Assembly (NCBI GenBank): GCA_017936245.1
Contig: JAGBFY010000003.1
Location: 1-19,452 of the forward strand
Length of the DNA: 19,452 nt
From: Kiritimatiellia bacterium
GTDB taxonomy: Bacteria > Verrucomicrobiota > Kiritimatiellia > RFP12 > UBA1067
Direction of reading: 5' to 3'
In this document: positions 8,396 through 15,300 of the stretch, piece after piece
Layout of the letters: each line of letters opens with the position of its first letter
How positions within the stretch are numbered: position 1 is the stretch's first letter
The notes under the pieces: generated by a model
The model's database searches: none
Seen by the model: only the letters and a program-made list of their open reading frames with translations
Told to the model about the DNA's origin: nothing
Position numbers and translations under genes: made by a program

Positions 8396-8401
8396 ATTAT
8401 A
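8396..8401 (-). promoter_or_regulatory. -10 box of the catabolic operon
   Basis: A perfect TATAAT lies on the minus strand 16 nt before the MFS ATG. No TTGACA-like hexamer is found at 15-18 bp spacing. Instead, one copy of the CGCAAATGA repeat lies just upstream, over or next to the -35 position. This fits an activator-dependent promoter. Confidence 0.55.
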
Positions 8402-8425
8402 ACAACCACACCAGTCTTTACTTTT

Positions 8426-8457
8426 TCATTTGCGAAAATTATTTTTTATCATTTGCG
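8426..8457 (-). promoter_or_regulatory. Candidate operator: two direct repeats CGCAAATGA, 23 bp apart
   Basis: On the minus strand CGCAAATGA occurs at 8457-8449 and again at 8434-8426, each followed by an A-rich run. A weaker related TCATTCG lies at 8466-8472. Tandem direct half-sites spaced about two helical turns apart, with the proximal site next to the -35 position, are the usual arrangement for AraC/XylR-family activators. The repeats sit between the divergent regulator and operon promoters. Binding by the adjacent regulator is inferred. Confidence 0.6.
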
Positions 8458-8480
8458 CAATGCTTTCATTCGAAAGATGA

Positions 8481-8486
8481 TATAAT
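8481..8486 (+). promoter_or_regulatory. -10 box of the regulator gene
   Basis: A perfect TATAAT lies with its last base 9 nt before the ATG at 8496. Transcription would start at about the ATG, giving a leaderless or nearly leaderless mRNA. No Shine-Dalgarno is present in the intervening CGCAGACAT. No good -35 hexamer was found. Confidence 0.5.
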
Positions 8487-8495
8487 CGCAGACAT

Positions 8496-9656
8496 ATGAA
8501 AACGGTAATCTATGTGAACGGCACGGATAAGATCCAAGACAGGCGAAGGCTTGCCGGAGTCAAGGATTATGCACAGCGTCACGGCTGGAATCTCCAGTCG
8601 GTTGAAGCATTGCAGTCGCAGACGCATGCGAAAGAGCTGATCCGCATCTGGAAGCCGGATGGATTCATCGTATGCCGTGGAGCCGCGCTCAACAATTTCC
8701 CGGCAAAGTCTTTCGGAGAGATTCCTGTACTGTTCTCGCACAATCCGGGAATGTCCGGAAATGCAAAGGAAAACTGCATCTTCAACAATGCAAACGCCAC
8801 GGTTGAAACAGCGGCAAAAGAACTGCTTTCCCTAAACCTCTCGGAATATGCTTTTGTCGGATGGCTTAAACCAATAGGCTGGAGCTACCAGAGGAAAAAC
8901 GCATTCAAATCCATCATGACCCTTCACGGCAAGAGCCTGCATGTGTTTGAACCGTCCGAATACAGATGTTCGTCAAACACAATCACCTCTAAACTCGCAG
9001 AGTGGCTTGCCGCGCTTCCGCGCCCATTGGGCATCTTGGCGACGAACGACCAGATGGCTCTGCGGATCGTAAGCGCCTGTCATCTCGCCGGCTTGTCAAT
9101 ACCGGATGATGTGGCGGTATTGGGCATCGACAACGACGAGGAACTGTGTGAAGGCATGCATCCCACCATAAGCAGCATCGACCTCGGATTTGTCGATTCC
9201 GGTCGCCTTGCGGCTGAAACCCTCGATCAGCTAATATCCACCCCTCATGCCAAGCCTGAACACGTAATGTATCCTCCTCTGCGCCTTGTGCGCAGGGAAT
9301 CAACACGGCGCTTAGTGAAGCATGACAGCTATGTGGCGAAAGCCGCGGAACGGATCAGACTGGAAGCATGCAATGGACTAACAGCTGATGACATCGTCAA
9401 TAACTTCCCATGTTCGCGTCGCATGGCAGAGCTGCGCTTCCGGAAACTGATTGGAAGGTCCATACTGCAGGAGATCAGAAGCGTTCGGCTTGAGACGGCG
9501 CAGCACCTCCTGCGCACATCCTCGTTGGGCATGGATTTCATAGCCAACAAATGCGGCTATGGTTCCCTTTCTTCATTTTCGGTATTCTTTCACAAAGAGA
9601 CAGGCGTTTCACCATCCGCCTGGCGGGTGAAACAAGGCACAATCTCGAATCCTTGA
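8496..9656 (+). CDS. XylR-like transcription regulator: LacI-type sugar sensor fused to AraC HTH
   Basis: This is a 386-aa protein with two parts. Residues 1-275 resemble a periplasmic-binding-protein (type 1) sensor: IYVNGTDK at the start, GILATNDQMALRIVSACHLAG, then IPDDVAVLGIDNDEELCE, a hallmark of LacI/XylR-type sensors. Residues about 282-380 are an AraC DNA-binding domain with two helix-turn-helices, ending IANKCGYGSLSSFSVFFHKETGVSPSAWR, which is the canonical AraC signature. Length and order match E. coli XylR-type activators. It is divergent from the six-gene catabolic operon, and paired direct repeats lie between the two promoters. It most likely activates that operon on binding a monosaccharide or related ligand. 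Confidence 0.9.
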   Translation: MKTVIYVNGTDKIQDRRRLAGVKDYAQRHGWNLQSVEALQSQTHAKELIRIWKPDGFIVCRGAALNNFPAKSFGEIPVLFSHNPGMSGNAKENCIFNNANATVETAAKELLSLNLSEYAFVGWLKPIGWSYQRKNAFKSIMTLHGKSLHVFEPSEYRCSSNTITSKLAEWLAALPRPLGILATNDQMALRIVSACHLAGLSIPDDVAVLGIDNDEELCEGMHPTISSIDLGFVDSGRLAAETLDQLISTPHAKPEHVMYPPLRLVRRESTRRLVKHDSYVAKAAERIRLEACNGLTADDIVNNFPCSRRMAELRFRKLIGRSILQEIRSVRLETAQHLLRTSSLGMDFIANKCGYGSLSSFSVFFHKETGVSPSAWRVKQGTISNP

Positions 9657-9719
9657 AGCAATAAGAATAATAATGAGCAAATCCAATTTGGAAAATCGAG
9701 GGACAGTCCCTTCAAGAGC

Positions 9720-9786
9720 GAAAGAAAATATTCAATTAACCGAATATTTACCGTTTTTTTTTTAATTTATCTAACTTCCCAAAGGG
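9720..9786. repeat. AT-rich repeat, copy A
   Basis: The stretch from AAAGAAAATATTCAATTAAC to AATTTATCTAACTT aligns along its length with 10254-10318 (AAAGAAAGCATTCAATTAAT to AACTTATCTTAC). It occupies the interior of the inverted-repeat element. In copy B the same sequence is the 3' tail of the passenger-type gene, so copy A may be a displaced gene end. Confidence 0.5.
9726..9762 (+). terminator. Possible intrinsic terminator after the regulator gene
   Basis: An 8-bp inverted repeat (AAATATTC / GAATATTT, loop AATTAACC) is followed after a short gap by ten T residues at 9753-9762. The stem is entirely A/T except for one pair, so it would be weak. It lies 70 nt after the regulator stop and may instead belong to the surrounding repeat element. 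Confidence 0.3.
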
Positions 9787-9875
9787 TATGTCCCTAGATT
9801 TTCCACCCCGCCATCTTCAAAAACCTCCAAAATCTCTCACCGCCGCAAGAAGAGTCCTCGTAAAACTCTTTGTGT

Positions 9876-9937
9876 GTCCACAAATCCGCACTCATCCTCA
9901 CAGATTGATTTTTGCAGATAAGTGCAGATTTGTGGAC
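9876..9937. repeat. 17-bp inverted repeat with 28-nt loop
   Basis: GTCCACAAATCCGCACT (9876-9892) is matched by AGTGCAGATTTGTGGAC (9921-9937), with 16 of 17 positions complementary. The loop contains further ATCTGC/CAGAT-type words. There is no T-run at either end, so it does not look like a terminator. It may be a dispersed intergenic repeat. Confidence 0.5.
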
Positions 9938-9951
9938 TGACCATTAGCGAC

Positions 9952-10041
9952 TCACTCCCCAAAGGAGACGTGGTGCGTGAGTTCGGTGCCGTCGGAGAGC
10001 ATGAGCTTGATTGTTGTACCTGCGTGACTGAGGGAAAACCG
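9952..10041 (-). pseudogene. C-terminal fragment of an exported/repeat protein
   Basis: Thirty codons are open from an upstream in-frame stop to TGA 9952-9954, with no start codon of their own context. The peptide includes AGTTIKLMLSDGTELTHHVSF followed by GE, an alternating beta-strand pattern typical of the last strand of a secreted domain. The codon use is protein-like. It is cut off immediately by the CATGGGGCGTTTTG repeat array upstream. This is read as a decayed 3' gene end; the family is not identified. Confidence 0.4.
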
Positions 10042-10042
10042 T

Positions 10043-10142
10043 CATGGGGCGTTTTGTTTCGGTCATGCGGCCCATGCCTTTCGGACATGGGGCGTTTTGA
10101 AATCTTCATGGGGCGTTTTGGTTTTGGTCATGGGGCGTTTTG
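10043..10142 (+). repeat. Four copies of CATGGGGCGTTTTG
   Basis: Exact 14-nt copies lie at 10043-10056, 10086-10099, 10107-10120 and 10129-10142, spaced 43, 21 and 22 nt apart. A partial CATGGGG occurs at about 10228. The last three are spaced close to two helical turns. The spacers differ and are only 7-8 nt, so this is not a CRISPR array. Confidence 0.65.
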
Positions 10143-10157
10143 CCTCCATACCGGGAG

Positions 10158-10219
10158 GGGCAGCGTCCTCGCTGCCCGATTCGCCGCCGCCTCACCCGTA
10201 CAACGGGCAACCTGCCCGT
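10158..10219 (+). other. Two GC-rich hairpins, the second with a competing alternative
   Basis: GGGCAGCG-TCCT-CGCTGCCC (10158-10177) is a perfect 8-bp stem. ACGGGCA-ACC-TGCCCGT (10203-10219) is a perfect 7-bp stem. CCCGT at 10195-10199 can pair with ACGGG at 10203-10207, and this excludes the second stem. No U-run follows. Function is unknown. The hairpins lie in the convergent intergenic region between the regulator and the passenger gene. Confidence 0.45.
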
Positions 10220-10253
10220 CGCCCTTTCATGGGGATAGGCACTCCAAAAAACA

Positions 10254-10318
10254 AAAGAAAGCATTCAATTAATCGATTATCCAACCACTCTTTTTTAACT
10301 TATCTTACTTTTTGAAGG
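10254..10318. repeat. AT-rich repeat, copy B (tail of passenger gene)
   Basis: This is an imperfect copy of 9720-9786, sharing ATTCAATTAA and the T-run to AACTTATCT/AATTTATCT blocks. It includes the last codons and stop (10300-10302) of the passenger-type gene plus about 45 nt downstream of it. Confidence 0.5.
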
Positions 10319-11128
10319 GCCTTGTCTTCGTAAACGTCCAGACCCAGCGTGGCGACGAACGCCGAAGAGCTCGTGATGACATGCCACTTGCTGTAGTAAG
10401 CGTTTCCGCCTATTGCAATGGCGTTCACGGTGTTGACAGTGCCGTTGAGGTCAATGACAAGCGGCGCGGACTCGCTCGTGCCCGTCCCGGAATACTCGCC
10501 GACGGCAATCATCACCTTGCCTTTCCCTTCTCCGTGCGGCAGGATGTCATCGGATGTCAGTTTCAAGCACATTCTTCCTCCAAGTTTGAAGTTGCCCGCA
10601 TTGCCCCAGGCGATGCGACCGCCTTCGCCCGCGCCAAACATCACCGTCTTGGCGGGAGCATACGAGTGCTGCAAAAGGACGACATCGCCATCGCCGGCTG
10701 TTTCAAGTGTTCCCGCTCCCTCGAAAAGCGAATAACGGGAGTAGGCGTAGGAGCGCAGTATGATCGGATTTCCGTCCACACTCTGGAGGAGTATCTTCGC
10801 GCCATCGGCAACTTGGAACTTCGTGGCGTCGTTATAGATCGAGCGGAGATCGCCACCTTCAAACAAGATACGTGCGGCGACATTGGCGTTCTGATTGCTG
10901 ATGAACGAGTAGGACGCCGTACCATGGGCAAGGAGACGCAGAATGTCGTTTGTGCCGGTGTCGGATGTGACATCAGAGCAAAGCGTGAACTTCGAGTTAT
11001 AGCCGTTGTTGTCGTCATCGGTCGCCGCCGTGAACGTCGAGGGCGCGGCCAACGCTCCCGCACACCATCACCGCCGCAACAAACGTTGCTGCAGCAAAGA
11101 AGTTATGCACGTTATTGATTTTCTTTCT
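10300..11128 (-). pseudogene. Autotransporter-passenger-like exported protein, start lost and frameshifted
   Basis: The frame from about 11067 to 10300 encodes a 250-residue beta-rich protein (ILFEGGDLRSIYND, GAGTLETAGDGDVVLLQ, GGRIAWGNAGNFKLGG) in the style of autotransporter-associated beta-strand repeats. It is far shorter than complete members and has no beta-barrel. A signal-peptide-like segment (HNFFAAATFVAAVMVC) begins at GTG 11110, or further upstream as RKKINNV from 11128, but in a different frame. Skipping one base near 11058-11065 would give VMVC-AGALAAPSTFT, a normal cleavage region. The gene therefore looks frameshifted at the end of its signal peptide. Its natural start codon appears displaced by the intron-like insertion ending at 11129. 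The coding region past the frameshift looks otherwise intact. Confidence 0.55.
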
Positions 11129-11355
11129 GTAGAGTAGAGACCCTTGCTTCGACGTTGCGCACCCCTTGTGCGCCCTTCGGGTTGCCTTCGGCAAGATACC
11201 CTCCGAAGCGAAGGTAGGCCCTGCGCGATGCTCGGGCTATTTCGACCTTCGGTCTCAATCGCTGCGGTGCATGCCGATGCGATTTTCCCCTCGTCAAACC
11301 GTACGTGCGGATTTCCCGCATACGACTTTCCATTGAGTGCCCCTCTTTTTGTCAC
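11129..11355 (-). mobile_element. Remnant of a group II intron 3' end (domains V-VI), copy 1
   Basis: On the minus strand, AGTCGTATGCGGGAAATCCG followed by CACGTACGGTTTGACGAGG (about 11324-11284) matches the conserved domain V hairpin: AGY start, GAAA-type loop and CGTACGG closing arm. It appears to lack one loop base. A long, hairpin-rich region follows, ending CTCTACTCTAC at 11129. This is like the domain VI 3' end of bacterial group II introns. No reverse transcriptase is present and only about 230 nt remain. It shares 39 of 46 nt with the copy at 19082-19127. It separates a promoter and an AAAGGA ribosome site from the signal peptide of the passenger gene. Identification is by recognition of motifs, not by a covariance search. 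Confidence 0.5.
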
Positions 11356-11390
11356 GGCTTTCGTCCTTTCTTCGCTTTAAACGGATGTGA

Positions 11391-11417
11391 ATTATATTTG
11401 TTTTTTTTTTCTGTCAA
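11391..11417 (-). promoter_or_regulatory. Sigma70-like promoter TTGACA-15-TATAAT with A-tract spacer
   Basis: On the minus strand a perfect TTGACA (11417-11412) and a perfect TATAAT (11396-11391) are separated by 15 nt, most of it a run of A. It points toward the intron remnant and the broken passenger gene, which was probably its original target. An AAAGGA ribosome site and a GTG (11355) follow downstream. Confidence 0.6.
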
Positions 11418-11477
11418 ATCCGCGTTCTCGCAGTTGCGAGACGCACATACGCAAAAATACGGTTCCTGCAGCCTTGA

Positions 11478-12281
11478 CTACCGGAAAGTAAGTGTACAGC
11501 GGATAAGGGCATGGTCGCTGAGGGACGGATCAGCATGCACCCTGACATCTGAAATCTCGAATCCTTTGGCAAATATGTTGTCGATGCTTTGAACCGGCGC
11601 CTTTGCGGGCCAGGTCTTCAGTTCTCCCCAATGGGCGGCGGAAAAGCCGGCCTTTCTAAATGGTTCATACTCTTCCGGTGCATCTCTCCATACCTTGTTC
11701 CCGTAAACGCACGTGTTGAAGTCTCCGCCGATGACTACATATGGCTCATCCTTGAAATCCTCAACCAGCTTTGCTATCTGACTCGCCCTATCCTGTTCGT
11801 GACCTGGCTTGATGTGGTTCCAATCAAGATGCGTCATCACAAAGCACACCTCGCGTCCATCGATCATCAGACGCGCAAACCGGTAATAGCGGTGCTGGCT
11901 GTGCTTCTCAAACTTCACCGTACCGGTTTTGACGCACTGAACCCCCTTCCAGTACAGAGCATTGAGGCGGCCTATCCCACTCGACTCGACAGCCTTGCCG
12001 TCACAGTCGGCCAGTATCGTCTTCTCGACAGCGAAAGTACTGTTCGTGCCGACAAAGCACTCATGCTCGCAAACGCCGATCACCTTGAAATCCGCCTTGT
12101 CCAGAAACGCCTTATATTCGACGATCTTCTTTGGAGCCTCGGATTCCGGAATTGTCGAATACCACTTTTTGCCGAGCGCGAAATGTCCGATGTTCCAAGA
12201 GGCAAACCCGAAAGATTCACCGCCAAACGAAACAAACGCCACCATCGCCGCAAGAAATGCCACTGCTGATGTCATATGCAT
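11478..12281 (-). CDS. Exported endonuclease/exonuclease/phosphatase-fold enzyme
   Basis: This protein of about 267 aa has a signal peptide (MHMTSAVAFLAAMVAFVSFG). The fold's active-site blocks appear in order: SWNIGHF (Asn), the CEHE region where the metal-binding Glu is expected, THLDWNH, GGDFNT (Asp/Asn), IDNIF and SDHALI (final Asp-His). Family members are Mg-dependent phosphodiesterases or phosphatases (DNase I, sphingomyelinase, inositol phosphatase and relatives), so the substrate is open. The start is ATG 12281, or 12275, with GAAGGAAGG just upstream. An ATG at 12311 overlaps the previous gene's stop by 4 nt and is in frame, but would add an unusual hydrophilic lead. It is the last gene of the right-hand operon. 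Export suggests an extracytoplasmic phosphate- or phosphodiester-releasing role. Confidence 0.82.
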   Translation of the reverse strand: MHMTSAVAFLAAMVAFVSFGGESFGFASWNIGHFALGKKWYSTIPESEAPKKIVEYKAFLDKADFKVIGVCEHECFVGTNSTFAVEKTILADCDGKAVESSGIGRLNALYWKGVQCVKTGTVKFEKHSQHRYYRFARLMIDGREVCFVMTHLDWNHIKPGHEQDRASQIAKLVEDFKDEPYVVIGGDFNTCVYGNKVWRDAPEEYEPFRKAGFSAAHWGELKTWPAKAPVQSIDNIFAKGFEISDVRVHADPSLSDHALIRCTLTFR

Positions 12282-12307
12282 TGCCTTCCTTCGTTCTGCC
12301 GATTGTA

Positions 12308-15300
12308 TCATTTAAGACTGAACTTGCGTTCGACCGACATGCCGGTCATCGCCTCGGTGACGACAACTGTCCAATCCCCCACTGCATCGTTGTATGCCAT
12401 CGGGAAGAAAACTTTCGCCATTCCCTTGGGTGCATCTACATTGCGCTGCATATGGAAACGGCACTCTCCGGAAGGCGACACGAACCTTACATTGAAAACC
12501 GTATCCGGGGCAACACCAGCGGCATCAAGAGCAACAGATATCTTCAACTCTTCACCTCTCTTTACCGACTCTGGAACCCCTTCAACACGCAAGGAAGATG
12601 GCTTAGACTTCAGCACCGAATATACGGCGGCATCGCCTTCTCCCCATTCGACTTCAATCTGTTTGGAACGGCCAAGGTATCGTCCAGCCACGGAATCATA
12701 CACATGCCCTTTTACCGGCAGCTCAAAAACATCCTTCTCAACACCCTTAGACCTACCCGGCATGCGCAAAAGAACGAAAACATCCGCTTCCCCTGCAACA
12801 AAGCGCATAGCCTCTCTGCCGGTTTTTGAAACAATCTCTCTGCATGTCAAAACAGGCATTGCATTGGCCTTGCTGAGAACATCAAGCATTCCGGCACGCT
12901 GCGGCTTATTCAGATCGTCAAAGTTGGAGCCTGTGACATGCACCTCATCGGTGGAAAAAGGAAGCGTTTTGCGTCTGTTGCCCAGTTCATCATATTCACC
13001 AGGAAGCTCATCGGCAACAATACGGCCCCCTGCTTTGACGAATCGGCTGAGCGCGGCAATCTCGACATCTGAAAGTGCCTTGATGCGTGGCATTATGAGC
13101 ACCTTGCGTCCATCAAGAACACCAGCTGAAACCTGTTCCGGCGAAACGAAATCGAACTGATAGAGCATATCCTCCACGATGTACTGCGCTCCCTGACGGG
13201 AATACATGTAATCATGCAGAGGTCCCTTATCTAAAATCTCGAATGAGGAAGTCTCCTTTCCAAGAAGCGTCGCCACAAGAAGCGATTCATGCGAATAGTA
13301 GATGGCTATATCGCGCTTCGCCCACTGTGCGGAAAGGAAGAGCTTGCCAAGGCCATCCATCAATCGTGAAGACTTCAGCTCCGATTTCAAGTCGGTCGCA
13401 TCTTGCGTATAGGCAAGCGAAGGCTGCTCGAATATCCGAAAATCACGTCCGCAAGCCGAGAACCAGGTGAACCCTCCATACCGATGGGCGGCGAACCACC
13501 ATGGCATGAAACGCACCTGCGTTTTGGACATTCCGTATCCGACATAGCCCCACAGTCGCATATCGGGACGGAACGAGCGGTAGAACTCGTCGAAATTGTA
13601 TATGGCGTCGCGTCCAAAATAGACCATTGCAGTATACTCATTGGAAAAGTCCAGCCCCGTTTTCGTAAGCAGTTTCCAATAGTCGTTTGCCGAAAGAGCG
13701 GTCTGCCCGAAAGAGTTAGCAAGCGAAACACGGGCGGTTGGATCCTGCTTTTTCGCCTCATCACAGATCAATCCTATCGCTTCGCACCAGCGGTCTGCAT
13801 TGAAATTGCGCCATTCAATGAATTCGGCGAACTTCCCTGTACTCCTCGCCTCTGCGATCCGAGCGGGGCTCAACTCGTCGAAGCTGGAATAGGAAGCGCC
13901 GTGCCGCGCATTGAATCGTGCGATACTACCGTATTTCTCCGCCATCCGTCTGCGGTATTCGGCGATGTTCTCTGGATGTTCATCAAGTTCGTCGGAGGTA
14001 CGGCGCAATGTGAAATTCGGTTCATCCGTCACCACGTATTGCGTAACACCGTATGGTGCGGCGCATTTTGCCGTAGCGGACGCATAACGGCGCATCTTCT
14101 CACGCCCGCGTTTCGTGTTTATGCCGCCTATGCGCACGTTGCCCTTCTGTCCAAACGGACGGAACACCGATCCTTCACCAAGATCGTTGCCGCCGACGGC
14201 CATTCCGTTCCGGAGCGTCTGCGCGAATCCTCCCTGTGGAACAGGAAGTACACTCGCCCTGAAACCAACATCCTCAAGATGTCTGTCGAACTGCTTGAAC
14301 GTGTCACGGCTCAATGAATACATCGCACCCCAGATCGAAGGAGTGAAATCGCCATTGGTGCGCTCACGATCCTTGTCCCGGGCATACACAGGGGCAACCC
14401 TGACATCCCTCACCATCCCCTTCTGCCGCAACTGCAGCTTTACGAATCCCATATTCGTGTAGAGGCGACGAACAGGCACCTCAAAGCGAGAACCAGGCAT
14501 AACACGACCGATCTCAATCACCCTTCCAGAAAAATCCTCCAGCGTCCAGACAAGAGCACAATCCGATGCATCATTCGTCTCAACCGTAAATACGGCGCAT
14601 CCATCCCCTGACACCGACTCGACAACAGGGACAAAGGCTAATATGCGCGGCCCAGCCCTCTCAAACGATGACGCGTCATAGTCAAGGACATTACCAGCCA
14701 TATCCTTTTTCCAGAAAGAGACAAAGTGCCGTCCAGACGTGGTAAATGCCGATTGTGCCGCCATAAAAGCGGCATCCAGGTCTTTAGAGACACCTGATCT
14801 GCGGATCGTTCCTGACACATCGACAGCCGACCATTCCACATTATTCACATCTTGCTCGTCGAAACCATCCATACCTGCCGCACGATACATGATACGGGCA
14901 AGATACGGATCGGCAAAACCGCCGAACGGAAACATTACTGTTCCGGATACCGAATGCCTAAGGCACAGCTTCAATATGCCAGTGCGCGGAGCCTTTTCGA
15001 CAATTACACGCCCCTTGCCAAATTTACCTTCAGCAAGATTTGCAGGGTTAAAATCAACATCCTTCGGATTCAATATACCATATGGGAACGCGCGGGACAG
15101 CGCATCGCCGGGCGGCGTCTTTGGCGATGACAAGGCAAGAATCGACTCAAACCTTCCCGGGTACGGAGTATTGAGCATATAAAGCCCGGCGCCTGAGTGA
15201 ACTCCATTCGTTATGGCGGCATAAAGGCTTTCACCGATACGGGCCGCCGCCCTGGAGGGCACGACGAAAAGTTTGTATTCACTCTTTGCAAGTCGCCATT

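Larger units (their letters stand above)
9690..9804. repeat. REPIN/MITE-like element with 23-nt imperfect terminal inverted repeats
   Basis: The left arm (9690-9712) begins GGAAAATCGAGGGACAG and the right arm (9782-9804) is its reverse complement with 20 of 23 matches. Each arm is itself partly palindromic (GGGACAGTCCC in the left arm). The 69-nt interior is AT-rich. This layout matches pairs of REP sequences mobilised by RAYT (IS200-like) transposases. No transposase is present in the window. Confidence 0.5.

Noticed and set aside
8379..8409. Longer MFS start at GTG 8409
   Set aside because: The extra ten codons overlap the TATAAT box, so they would not be transcribed from that promoter. 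The membrane segment begins at ATG 8379.
10043..10142. CRISPR array
   Set aside because: The repeats are 14 nt with 7-8 nt (and one 29 nt) spacers and no cas genes are nearby.
9837..10272. Open frames across the CATGGGGCGTTTTG repeats on both strands
   Set aside because: They only translate the repeats and hairpins, and no coherent protein pattern or start context is seen apart from the short fragment at 9952-10041.
10312..11118. A 268-codon plus-strand open frame
   Set aside because: It is antisense to the passenger-type gene, whose beta-strand repeat pattern and signal peptide are on the other strand.
11068..11355. A 95-codon minus-strand frame (MTKRGALNGKSYAGNPHVRF...)
   Set aside because: The peptide is what one gets by translating group II intron domain V and flanks. 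Similar peptides are often annotated as small proteins, but the RNA reading explains the conservation better.
11408..11455. Terminator hairpin TCTCGCA/TGCGAGA near 11430
   Set aside because: It is a short stem followed by no U-run in the minus-strand direction. The T-run lies on the wrong side, where it is the A-tract of the promoter.
13403..14317. A 304-codon plus-strand open frame
   Set aside because: It lies inside the GH42-like gene on the opposite strand and has no recognisable domain.
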